From assembly GCA_946623485.1 (NCBI GenBank), contig CAMORF010000176.1, positions 1 to 5,358 of the forward strand: a DNA stretch of 5,358 nt. Reading direction: 5' to 3'. The notes beneath the pieces were generated by a model. That model was not told where the DNA came from. It saw only the letters and a program-made list of their open reading frames with translations, and did not search any database. This DNA is from an uncultured Clostridia bacterium (GTDB lineage: Bacteria > Bacillota > Clostridia > Lachnospirales > Lachnospiraceae). Each line of letters begins with the position of its first letter. The stretch's first letter is position 1. Shown here piece after piece: positions 1-5,358 of this stretch. The translations under genes and the position numbers were made by a program.

Positions 1-178
1 ACCTGAATTCCTCTGCCCCCTCCTTCCACTATATTCTCGATGGCATCATCGAAGTCCAGTAAGTATCATTCGATCCTGCCGCATCGAAGTACAGAATGGA
101 ATTCAGGCATCAATGGAACCAGGTATCATTGTTACCAGGTATTATAGGAACCAGGTGTTTTCATCGTCCTGGAAAACG
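1..178. other. Left-edge stretch without a recognisable gene
   Basis: I find no convincing complete gene here. The plus frame starting at base 2 stays open to about 331, but it runs straight through two terminator hairpins and has no ribosome binding site or recognisable protein pattern, so I do not call it. Visible structure includes a perfect 10-base inverted repeat CCTGAATTCC (2-11) / GGAATTCAGG (98-107), a direct repeat CATCGAAGT(C/A)CAG at 47-59 and 82-94, and the 16-base tandem array listed separately. On the minus strand two short adjacent frames read ...YFDAAGSNDTYWTS and DFDDAIENIVEGGG, which could be a decayed coding remnant joined across a frameshift. This is a weak reading. Confidence 0.4.
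102..165. repeat. 16-base tandem repeat, three clear units plus one degenerate
   Basis: The heptamer ACCAGGT occurs at 118, 134 and 150, exactly 16 bases apart. The units begin ACCAGGTATCATTGTT, ACCAGGTATTATAGGA and ACCAGGTGTTTTCATC. Units 1 and 2 agree at 12 of 16 positions, and units 2 and 3 at 10 of 16. The preceding 16 bases (102-117) match in phase at about 10 of 16 and may be a degenerate fourth unit. The period is not a multiple of three, so a coding repeat is unlikely. It might be an array of protein-binding sites or simple slippage. No adjacent gene reads away from it inside the window. Confidence 0.6.
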
Positions 179-223
179 AGAAAAGGAACCAGCATCTATG
201 TGGAGAATGCTGGTTCCTTTTCT
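179..223. terminator. Strong bidirectional-looking hairpin, 17-bp perfect stem
   Basis: AGAAAAGGAACCAGCAT (179-195) is the exact reverse complement of 207-223, around an 11-base loop. The stem has A-rich and T-rich outer ends, so a transcript from either strand would finish the stem with UUUUCU. This is the usual form of a two-way intrinsic terminator. It would serve as a second stop for the minus-strand ABC operon and as the stop for any gene entering from the left. Confidence 0.75.
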
Positions 224-228
224 AATCC

Positions 229-256
229 AAAAACGTCACTTTTCCTGACGTTTTTT
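229..256. terminator. Intrinsic terminator downstream of the ABC operon
   Basis: AAAAACGTCA (229-238) pairs with TGACGTTTTT (246-255) over a 7-base loop CTTTTCC. The plus strand has six T's (251-256), and the minus strand ends in TTTTT after the stem. It lies about 68 bases past the stop codon of the minus-strand permease gene and in tandem with the 179-223 hairpin, so the operon probably ends here. Confidence 0.75.
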
Positions 257-280
257 GCCGCACCGGGGAGTGCAACGAGT

Positions 281-310
281 CAGATCCTTAGGATCTGTTC
301 AGAAATAACT
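281..310 (+). repeat. Dispersed ~30-base motif, copy 1
   Basis: This stretch matches 3320-3349 in the same orientation at 26 of 31 aligned columns, with one single-base gap in each copy. The shared core is CTTAGGATCTGT (286-297), followed by CAGAA and TAACT. Here the core forms a 7-bp hairpin, CAGATCC-TTA-GGATCTG (281-297). It lies 14 bases past the stop codon of the minus-strand permease gene. It could be one end of a degraded insertion sequence, a REP/MITE-type repeat or a conserved 3'-end element. The sequence alone does not decide. Confidence 0.6.
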
Positions 311-323
311 AATGAACAGCTTC

Positions 324-1100
324 TTATCTGACTTCCTTCCTGTCAAAGACGTGCACTGCAAGGAACAGGAACAAAGCGATTGTGACAACCGCTACCGGCA
401 ATCCCGGAATCAGCGGGGGCGCCTTTGCGTCCATCAGCTGGTCCGGCATATATTGCTCGATCGCAATCACCTTTTTCAATGCCATATTGACCGCAGTGTC
501 TATGCTCATATAGATCAGTGCCATCGCTCCGGTTCCAAACACCACGGCCAGAACCATGCCAAAGGTCTTGCTATGCAGGGCACATGTCACAAACAGCAGG
601 ATCGCGCAGACCCCCTGGAGCAGCAAAAACCGCAGGCACAGTGCGCCAAGGGCATGTGGAACCCCGACATCAGCAACAACCTTCAGGACAATCACATTTC
701 CAATCAGATTCCCGATGATCCCTGCCGCGATAAAGATCAGGTTATGCAGGATTACGGCGATAAAGCGGGAAATCATGGTGTAGCCCTTCTTAGAAACCTG
801 GCCCGCGATATTCTTGATAAAGCCATGTTCAATGTCCGCATAATAAAAATAGCAAACCGAGAACATGATCAGCATCGAATTCACGACAGGAAACGGATTC
901 TCCAGAATCGATGTCAGCGTCACCGACTTCGGCAAAAGCCCCTCAAGCGAAGCACTGGCCGGAAGAAACCGCAGCAGCATGGAAAACAGCTTCGCAAGGG
1001 GCATTCTGCAAAAGCCAAAGAAAAAAGCGAATGCCAGACAGACCTTGAAGCTGCGGGCCTTGAACATCCTGTGGATATCCATTCTGATCAAATTAAACAT
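324..1100 (-). CDS. ABC-2 type exporter membrane subunit (bacitracin/lantibiotic-resistance type)
   Basis: This is the membrane half of the exporter whose ATPase lies just upstream. The 258 residues form about six hydrophobic segments, at roughly 17-34, 72-88, 112-140, 153-175, 178-199 and 232-251. That is the usual size and layout of the small permeases partnering BcrA/LanF-like ATPases. Between segments 2 and 3, DIEHGFIKNIAGQVSKKGY (89-107) matches the cytoplasmic 'E-x-G-T-I-K-N' style loop seen in this group. The short charged tail FDRKEVR is also typical. ATG at 1100 follows an AGGAGGGG ribosome binding site. The gene overlaps the last 8 bases of the ATPase gene, which implies translational coupling. 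Two terminators follow. The permease class is firm, but the substrate is unknown; a peptide antibiotic or similar envelope-active compound is inferred from the ATPase type only. Confidence 0.85.
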   Translation of the reverse strand: MFNLIRMDIHRMFKARSFKVCLAFAFFFGFCRMPLAKLFSMLLRFLPASASLEGLLPKSVTLTSILENPFPVVNSMLIMFSVCYFYYADIEHGFIKNIAGQVSKKGYTMISRFIAVILHNLIFIAAGIIGNLIGNVIVLKVVADVGVPHALGALCLRFLLLQGVCAILLFVTCALHSKTFGMVLAVVFGTGAMALIYMSIDTAVNMALKKVIAIEQYMPDQLMDAKAPPLIPGLPVAVVTIALFLFLAVHVFDRKEVR

Positions 1101-2010
1101 CCCTTTCCCCTCCTGTCATTCTCAGATAATAGTCCTCCAGTGACAGCGAACGCAGGAAGATCTCCTCCAGGCCGATCCCGGCATTCACCAGCTCCCTGGA
1201 AATCGCCGCAGTCTGGTCAAGGTTCCCCGACACGCGGATGCAGCCCCTCTCCTCCATCCGCTGCGCCGGAATATTCATTTTCGCAAGCACCTCCATCGCG
1301 GCGGAAGGATTGTCCGTACGGATCTTCACGTATTTTCCGCTGCGCAGGTGAAGCTGCTCTGCCGAAAACTCATCCAGCAGATTGCCTTCATGGATCACCC
1401 CGTACAGATCCGCCACCTTATCCAGTTCTTCCAGGATATGGCTCGAAATCATGATGCTGATCCCCTGTTCCTCCCGAAGCCGCACAAGAATCTCCCGCAT
1501 CTCCACGATTCCCTGAGGATCCAGACCATTGATCGGCTCATCCAGGATCAGAAGCCTGGGGGCTCCAACCATCGCCAGCGCAATTCCAAGCCTCTGGCGC
1601 ATTCCCAGGGAAAATGAACCTGCTCCTTTTTTGCTGTCAACTCCTTCCAGTCCCACCGCTTCCAGCAGCCTGGGAATCTCCGTGCGCGCATCCACGCCAA
1701 GGGCAATGCATTTGATCCTCAGATTTTCCTGGGCGGAGAACTTTGGATAGATTCCCGGGGATTCAATCAGAACGCCCACCTGCCGGAGCAGCCGCCCCCG
1801 CTGCGCCCCGGTCTGTCCAAACAGGGAATAGTCCCCATCGGTCGGCCTGGACAGTCCGCTGATCATGCGCATGACGGTTGTCTTTCCTGCCCCGTTCCGG
1901 CCAATCAGGCCATAGATCCGGCCCTCCGGTATATGCATATTCACCTTGTTCACTGCAATCTTTGACCCGTATTTCTTCGTCAGGTCCTTTGTCTCCAATA
2001 CATACCCCAT
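1093..2010 (-). CDS. ABC transporter ATP-binding protein, BcrA/LanF-like
   Basis: This is the cytoplasmic ATPase that powers the adjacent membrane subunit. Counting from the chosen start (305 residues), the Walker A motif GRNGAGKT is at 37-44, the signature region SFSLGMRQR at 132-140, Walker B LLILDEP at 153-159, the D-loop GLDP at 162-165 and the switch histidine H191. At the Q-loop position the sequence is LIESP (81-85), so glutamate 83 replaces the usual glutamine. This 'E-loop' is characteristic of lantibiotic-immunity and bacitracin-export ATPases. Residues from about 205 on form the usual variable C-terminal extension. The frame stays open to an ATG at 2070, but that lies at about the predicted transcription start. 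The ATG at 2010 has a good ribosome binding site and begins directly with the conserved MGYVLETKDLTKKYG strand, so I use it. It is the first gene of a two-gene operon. No regulator gene is visible beside it. Confidence 0.95.
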   Translation of the reverse strand: MGYVLETKDLTKKYGSKIAVNKVNMHIPEGRIYGLIGRNGAGKTTVMRMISGLSRPTDGDYSLFGQTGAQRGRLLRQVGVLIESPGIYPKFSAQENLRIKCIALGVDARTEIPRLLEAVGLEGVDSKKGAGSFSLGMRQRLGIALAMVGAPRLLILDEPINGLDPQGIVEMREILVRLREEQGISIMISSHILEELDKVADLYGVIHEGNLLDEFSAEQLHLRSGKYVKIRTDNPSAAMEVLAKMNIPAQRMEERGCIRVSGNLDQTAAISRELVNAGIGLEEIFLRSLSLEDYYLRMTGGERDV

Positions 2011-2018
2011 AGGCTGAT

Positions 2019-2028
2019 TCCTTTCCTC
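2019..2028 (-). promoter_or_regulatory. Ribosome binding site that fixes the ABC ATPase start
   Basis: Read on the minus strand this is GAGGAAAGGA, followed by eight bases ATCAGCCT and then ATG at 2010. Spacing and sequence suit a clostridial ribosome. The in-frame ATG 20 codons further upstream (2070) falls at the predicted transcript start and would have no leader, so this site favours 2010. Confidence 0.75.
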
Positions 2029-2075
2029 AAATCCATTGCCCTTCCCGCCTTCCGGATCAATGAGTAACAACCCGT

Positions 2076-2105
2076 ATCATATCACAAACACACTCTAAGG
2101 CACAA
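2076..2105 (-). promoter_or_regulatory. Extended -10 promoter for the ABC operon
   Basis: On the minus strand a TG-A-TATGAT extended -10 (TATGAT at 2081-2076, TG at 2084-2083) lies 18 bases downstream of a weak -35, TTGTGC (2105-2100). The extended -10 can compensate for the poor -35. Transcription would begin near 2069, giving a leader of about 60 bases before the ATG at 2010. Confidence 0.6.
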
Positions 2106-2202
2106 ATCCGGCAAGATGTCCTCTTTCCTGCATTTCCCAAAGGGATTTCTGAAGATTTTCTGAATATACATTTTTCCATGGCTCTCAGAGTGCATTTTCG
2201 TA

Positions 2203-2208
2203 TATACT
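2203..2208 (+). promoter_or_regulatory. Possible -10 element for the exported-protein gene
   Basis: TATACT lies about 120 bases before the gene start, in a TATATACTGG context. I see no convincing -35 at 16-18 bases upstream, so this is only the best candidate in the gap. It would give a leader of roughly 110 bases that includes the CGATCCGG repeat pair. Confidence 0.25.
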
Positions 2209-2230
2209 GGTGTAGCGCTCCTGCAACAAC

Positions 2231-2258
2231 CGATCCGGCATATCATCGCACGATCCGG
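2231..2258 (+). repeat. CGATCCGG direct repeat pair, 20-base spacing
   Basis: The octamer CGATCCGG occurs at 2231-2238 and 2251-2258. Twenty bases is about two helical turns, so both copies would face the same side of the DNA. They lie between the candidate -10 and the start codon of the exported-protein gene. A seven-base inverted copy (GATCCGG on the minus strand) lies at 2052-2058, in the leader of the divergent ABC operon. This could be an operator for a shared regulator, but short GC-rich words also recur by chance. Confidence 0.35.
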
Positions 2259-2326
2259 TTACAGGCAGGGAAGCACCCGGTATTGAGATCAATAGATTCA
2301 TTCTGAACAGAAAAGGAGAACACAAT

Positions 2327-3163
2327 ATGAAGAAGAAGTCAATCCTGATTGGAACCGCGATCCTTGCAGCCAGCCTGATGGCGGCACCTGTTTTTGCCTC
2401 TGAAACCGAGACTGAGACCGAGTTCACGCAGGGTCCGGCGATTTCCTTCGATACCGAATTCAACGATGGTGTCATGACAATCCGGATCAAGTCTGACCGT
2501 GAAGATCCTGATTTTTACTGGACATCCTACCAGGGGGATAAGGGCGATGCCTCCTTCGTTGAGCTGGTGACAGAGTCTGACTCGGAGGACGGCCTTGCTT
2601 ACGCCGGAAGCTTCCGTGCGATCAATGACGAGGATAAAGAGGAAGAAGATACCATCCGCCTGGTTTACACCAATGGCCACTATGTCAAAGAGTACCTGGA
2701 CTTCAATGTCACCACGAAGGATGGCAAGATTACCGAAAACGTCGGCGGCGGCCAGGCATTTGCAACCAATGGCAGTGACCTCGCTCCTTACCTGGAGGGC
2801 GTCTGGGAAGAACAGGACGGCAACCGTACCCTTGAGATCACCCTTGCGGATGATGACGGGCTTGAATTCGTCATTTCTGACGGCAGCGGCAGGGACGGAA
2901 AAACCACGTTCTATACGATGACCGGTTATTATGACTGCATCGAGGATGCCCTTGTTTACTGGAATGGGACGGAGCATGTCGCCGAGATCACTGACAATGC
3001 AGCCGAGACCGAGGCCGAGACAGAAGAAGGAGATGGTACCGGCCTGTTCGCCCTCGACGCGACATTTGATGACGCAGGGGAAGAACTTGTCTTCAGCATC
3101 CTCTGGAAGGACGATACCTTCGGCAATACGGATGTCAACAGCTTCCTGAGAGCCAAATCCTGA
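2327..3163 (+). CDS. Exported acidic protein of unknown function
   Basis: I do not recognise this family. The 278 residues begin with a classical signal peptide: KKK at 2-4, a hydrophobic core at 6-20, and probable cleavage after VFA (24). There is no lipobox cysteine, sortase motif or second membrane segment, so the mature protein should be released. It is strongly acidic. A threonine-glutamate stretch ETETETE (26-32) follows the cleavage site and a similar AETEAETEE lies at 226-234. Each precedes a related strand pattern, SFDTEFNDG (40-48) and ALDATFDDAG (242-251), suggesting an internal duplication. The centre (153-222) has LEGVWEEQDGNRTLEI and a later YYDCIEDALVYWNGTEH, an alternating pattern that suggests beta-barrel or beta-sandwich modules. 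There is a single cysteine (204), so no internal disulfide. The start has GGAG (2315-2318) eight bases before ATG. A strong terminator follows, so it appears to be a single-gene unit. A binding or envelope role is possible but unproven. Confidence 0.88.
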   Translation: MKKKSILIGTAILAASLMAAPVFASETETETEFTQGPAISFDTEFNDGVMTIRIKSDREDPDFYWTSYQGDKGDASFVELVTESDSEDGLAYAGSFRAINDEDKEEEDTIRLVYTNGHYVKEYLDFNVTTKDGKITENVGGGQAFATNGSDLAPYLEGVWEEQDGNRTLEITLADDDGLEFVISDGSGRDGKTTFYTMTGYYDCIEDALVYWNGTEHVAEITDNAAETEAETEEGDGTGLFALDATFDDAGEELVFSILWKDDTFGNTDVNSFLRAKS

Positions 3164-3196
3164 TCTCAGGATCCGGCGCTCGTAAGCACGGAAATC

Positions 3197-3250
3197 AAAA
3201 AACCGGAACGCCGGGCAGCAGATTTCACCGCTGTCCGGCGTTCCGGTTTT
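3197..3250. terminator. 21-bp stem bidirectional terminator
   Basis: AAAACCGGAACGCCGG (3199-3214) is the exact reverse complement of 3235-3250. The stem continues inward for five more pairs (one G-U) to a 10-base loop, 3220-3229. T runs are four bases on the plus strand and six on the minus strand (3197-3202). It lies 35 bases past the exported-protein stop codon and would also catch minus-strand transcripts from the diguanylate cyclase gene that pass the palindrome. Confidence 0.9.
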
Positions 3251-3255
3251 GCTAT

Positions 3256-3400
3256 GTACCCAAACCCTGACCTGTGGAATCGGAGAAAAAGACAAGCAAG
3301 ACCATACGTTATCCCGGAACAGGTTCTTAGGATCTGTCACAGAATAACTTGTACATCTTGCTTGTCTTTTCATCCGATAGCACAGCTCAACCTTGTGTAC
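3256..3400. repeat. ~145-bp imperfect palindrome (MITE-like element or giant hairpin)
   Basis: The two halves are reverse complements around 3328. The best block pairs 3272-3300 with 3357-3385: 25 of 29 positions match with no gap, including a perfect 14-base run AAAAGACAAGCAAG / CTTGCTTGTCTTTT (3287-3300 / 3357-3370). With one-base offsets the pairing continues outward to GTACCCAA / TTGTGTAC (3256-3263 / 3393-3400). Inward it continues to GTTAT / ATAAC and an ACAGGTTC-TTA-GGATCTGT tip (3319-3337). It contains copy 2 of the dispersed motif and fills the space between two convergent genes. On the minus strand the lower stem ends in TTTTTCTCC, so it may also act as a terminator for the diguanylate cyclase gene. 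No coding capacity is apparent. Confidence 0.75.
3320..3349 (+). repeat. Dispersed ~30-base motif, copy 2
   Basis: This is the partner of 281-310 in the same orientation, sharing CTTAGGATCTGT, CAGAA and TAACT. In this copy the motif forms the tip of the large palindrome. The differences that turn A-T or G-C pairs into G-U in the loop-proximal stem suggest that RNA pairing, rather than DNA sequence, may be tolerated or kept. Confidence 0.6.
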
Positions 3401-3424
3401 CAGTGATTCCGCGGCAGAGATATC

Positions 3425-5254
3425 TCATGCCTTCAGGATGGCTTTATGCTCATACATCCGCCTGTCAGCCTGTTCAAAAACAGACTCTACGCTTCGGTTC
3501 CGGCGTCTGTCAAACAATGCCATGCCGCACGCAATCTGCACATCACCGGCTTTTTTATTCCGCTCATTTTCCGCATCCATCTTCTCCATCAGCTCATCGA
3601 TATGCGCATAATCATTCCCCTGGCAGATGACCGAAAACTCATCCCCGCCAACCCTGAATACCGGGCTGTGCTGGAACACATTGCAGATAATCCGGCAGGC
3701 CTTCCGGATATACAGGTCCCCGGCGCTGTGCCCCTTCGTATCATTGATCTGCTTGAGTTCATTGATATCACAGACAACGATCGCGAACTCGATCCCGTCA
3801 CACTCCTCGATCTGCTCATTCAGCTGCCGTTCCATGTCCACATAGGCATGCTTGTTCTTCACTCCGGTAAGCGCGTCCATGTTCGCCATCCTTGTGGCCG
3901 CAGACAGCTTATAGGCATACTCCTGTTCATTTCTGACCTGTGCGTCGATATCCAGGATCCCGATAATCAACTGCGGTTTCCCGTCTTCTTCATCCAACGC
4001 CGCCTTCAACTGCACATAAGCAGGCAGATTTCCTGCCACCATCCGGTAATTCAGGACAAATACCCCATCCTTCCTGATCGCGGAAAGGATCTTCTCCTTC
4101 GTGATCAGCGAATGGAATAATTTCTGATCCTTCGGATGTACCGTCCACATACTGTTCCGGAACGTTGTTCCAAAAAAATCTGCCCCCTGCTTTTCAATCC
4201 CAAGCCCGTCATAGCCCTTGGAGGAACTGAACTCCGAATACTGGCCGCTCTCCGGATCCACCAGATACAGCACAAGCAGATTGCCGTTCAAAGCGCTGAG
4301 CCGCTGGTAGGTCTTGCGCTCCTCCCTTGCATGCTCCGCCGCGATCCTGTCCCTCATCTGAGAATCAATATTGTTGATCCCGATGATGATATGGTTCCGG
4401 TCGTGGCTGACACGCGCCGCCTTCAGGCTCACATAGGTCGGTACCTCGCCAATCATCAGGCGGTATTGCAGGACAAATGCCCCATGCCTGGAGATCTCGT
4501 TCAGAAGCCACTGCTTATCCAGCGCACGAACAAACTTTTCCTGATCCTCTTTATAGATATAGCTGAGCGCATTCCGCCGGCTTGTCTCAAAAAAGTTTGT
4601 TCCATGAACCTCGATGGTGCGGTGCCCTGCCTCCGTCCTGGAACCGTATTCGACATACTCATCCGTTGTCAGGTCCACATAAAACAGATTGAAATAATCA
4701 TCCGACAAGGTTTCAACGATACTTTCGAATACCCTGCGTGACCGCAGCGCACGCTCATAAGCATCCTTCGCAAGCTTATTTTCCTGCTTCACCTTCATCA
4801 TCTCCGTAATATCCACGGACATCCCAAGAAGGCAAAGCTTTCCTTCCTCATCATGAAATTTCAGTTTCGTTGTCTGAAACTGTCTGGGATTGCCGGCTGC
4901 ATCCGCCACATCCTCATAAAATACAAGCGGCTGTGACATGGACAGAGCCCGCCGGTCATCCTCGACAAAATGCGCCGCCGTTTTGCGATCAAAGATCTCA
5001 TAATCCGTCAGCCCCGCCACACCGGACGGCGAGCTTTTGTGCGCGTATTCGGCAAAAGCCTGATTGCAGGCAAGATATTGCCCTGTCCTGACATCCTTCG
5101 AAAATGTAAGCGCCGGCATGTGTTCCAACAGGGAACGCATGGAATTCACCAGCTTATCGATCTTCCCGCTTGACTCTCTCTCTCCTTCTGCTTTAAGGCC
5201 GGGAACCTCCTCCATGTCTGTGTAATCTTTCCTGTCCTTCCCGGTATCCATCAT
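3425..5254 (-). CDS. Diguanylate cyclase with three PAS-type sensor domains
   Basis: It is predicted to make the second messenger c-di-GMP from two GTP in the cytoplasm, under control of its sensor domains. The 609 residues contain, in order, a PAS domain (about 40-151), a helical linker (152-172), two mutually similar PAS-like domains (about 175-300 and 316-440) and a GGDEF domain (about 455-605). The two middle domains share the pattern YRxxxGxxPxYVxLKAA (264-280, 403-419) and a closing IIGI-x-x-ID-x-Q, so they arose by duplication. The catalytic domain has DALTGVKNKHAY (460-471), the metal- and substrate-binding series D496...K501...ND (504-505)...GH...GD, and RVGGDEF (534-540), all expected for activity. 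The feedback I-site RxxD, expected five residues before GGDEF, is replaced by FQHS, so product inhibition at that site is unlikely. No membrane segment or phosphodiesterase domain is seen. ATG at 5254 follows AAGGAGGAG (5271-5263). A second ATG at 5251 is possible. Confidence 0.93.
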   Translation of the reverse strand: MMDTGKDRKDYTDMEEVPGLKAEGERESSGKIDKLVNSMRSLLEHMPALTFSKDVRTGQYLACNQAFAEYAHKSSPSGVAGLTDYEIFDRKTAAHFVEDDRRALSMSQPLVFYEDVADAAGNPRQFQTTKLKFHDEEGKLCLLGMSVDITEMMKVKQENKLAKDAYERALRSRRVFESIVETLSDDYFNLFYVDLTTDEYVEYGSRTEAGHRTIEVHGTNFFETSRRNALSYIYKEDQEKFVRALDKQWLLNEISRHGAFVLQYRLMIGEVPTYVSLKAARVSHDRNHIIIGINNIDSQMRDRIAAEHAREERKTYQRLSALNGNLLVLYLVDPESGQYSEFSSSKGYDGLGIEKQGADFFGTTFRNSMWTVHPKDQKLFHSLITKEKILSAIRKDGVFVLNYRMVAGNLPAYVQLKAALDEEDGKPQLIIGILDIDAQVRNEQEYAYKLSAATRMANMDALTGVKNKHAYVDMERQLNEQIEECDGIEFAIVVCDINELKQINDTKGHSAGDLYIRKACRIICNVFQHSPVFRVGGDEFSVICQGNDYAHIDELMEKMDAENERNKKAGDVQIACGMALFDRRRNRSVESVFEQADRRMYEHKAILKA

Positions 5255-5269
5255 ACCAGAATCTCCTCC

Positions 5270-5356
5270 TTAACCGCACGATAATTCTCCACTTTGATCA
5301 TTCCGGACATGCCGCGTGATGAGAAGACAAATCATGATCCCCACTCTCAGTCCCCA
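5270..5356 (-). CDS. Possible 3' end of an upstream gene, cut by the window edge
   Basis: One minus-strand frame is open from the right edge for 28 codons, ending MICLLITRHVRNDQSGELSCG at a TAA (5272-5270) that overlaps the ribosome binding site of the diguanylate cyclase gene. The tight overlap is what an operon would show, and I see no good promoter in this gap. However, 28 codons is too short to prove coding and no family is recognisable. Confidence 0.2.
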   Translation of the reverse strand, partial: WGLRVGIMICLLITRHVRNDQSGELSCG

Positions 5357-5358
5357 TT

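Noticed and set aside
102..165. A CRISPR array
   Set aside because: The 16-base units have no constant repeat and variable spacer structure, and no cas gene is present.
113..331. A 72-codon plus-strand frame near the left edge
   Set aside because: It reads through two terminator hairpins, has no ribosome binding site and resembles no protein I know.
312..1454. A 380-codon open frame on the plus strand
   Set aside because: It lies antisense to the ABC permease and ATPase genes, its protein is rich in His, Arg, Gln and Pro without any domain, and the opposite strand has clear motifs and ribosome binding sites.
2011..2070. A 20-residue longer start for the ABC ATPase (ATG at 2070)
   Set aside because: The extra residues are not part of the family fold, the predicted transcript begins at about the same base, and the ATG at 2010 has a good ribosome binding site.
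281..3349. A composite or intact insertion sequence bounded by the two dispersed motifs
   Set aside because: The motifs are direct rather than inverted, and no transposase lies between them. The enclosed genes look like ordinary chromosomal genes.
2339..3373. A 344-codon open frame on the minus strand
   Set aside because: It is antisense to the signal-peptide protein, starts inside the palindrome, crosses the 3197-3250 terminator and has no ribosome binding site.
3446..4741. Two long plus-strand frames (3446-4120 and 4136-4741)
   Set aside because: Both are mirror frames of the diguanylate cyclase gene, whose GGDEF and PAS motifs settle the coding strand.

Overview
The window looks like chromosomal DNA of a Gram-positive gut-type clostridium. 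A Lachnospiraceae-like host is my inference, from AGGAGG-type ribosome binding sites, roughly 50% GC, and a cytoplasmic PAS-GGDEF protein of a style common in that family. I cannot name a species. No rRNA, tRNA, CRISPR array or intact transposase is visible. About four fifths of the window is covered by four confident genes.

Layout. Bases 1-323 hold no convincing gene. They contain a short inverted repeat, a 16-base tandem repeat (102-165), two strong hairpin terminators (179-223, 229-256) and one copy of a dispersed ~30-base motif (281-310). Next, on the minus strand, comes a two-gene ABC exporter operon. The ATPase (2010 to 1093) is followed by its membrane partner (1100 to 324), and the two genes overlap by 8 bases. 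The ATPase is of the bacitracin/lantibiotic-resistance type (BcrA/LanF-like), with glutamate where most ABC proteins have the Q-loop glutamine. A good extended -10 promoter lies at 2076-2105.

The divergent gap 2011-2326 carries that promoter and a pair of direct repeats. It leads to a plus-strand gene (2327-3163) for an acidic exported protein with a clear signal peptide and no family I recognise. A 21-bp stem hairpin (3197-3250) terminates that gene. Immediately after it lies a ~145-bp imperfect palindrome (3256-3400) whose centre holds the second copy of the dispersed motif. The minus-strand gene 5254 to 3425 encodes a 609-residue diguanylate cyclase with one PAS domain, two duplicated PAS-like domains and a catalytic-looking GGDEF domain. 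A possible tail of another minus-strand gene runs off the right edge.

How they may work together: the ABC pair probably protects the envelope against a peptide or other amphiphile. The diguanylate cyclase reads a cytosolic signal and makes c-di-GMP. The exported protein acts outside the cell. Nothing in the sequence ties the three into one pathway. The most unusual content is non-coding: the palindromic element and its partial copy 3 kb away, both lying just downstream of minus-strand genes.
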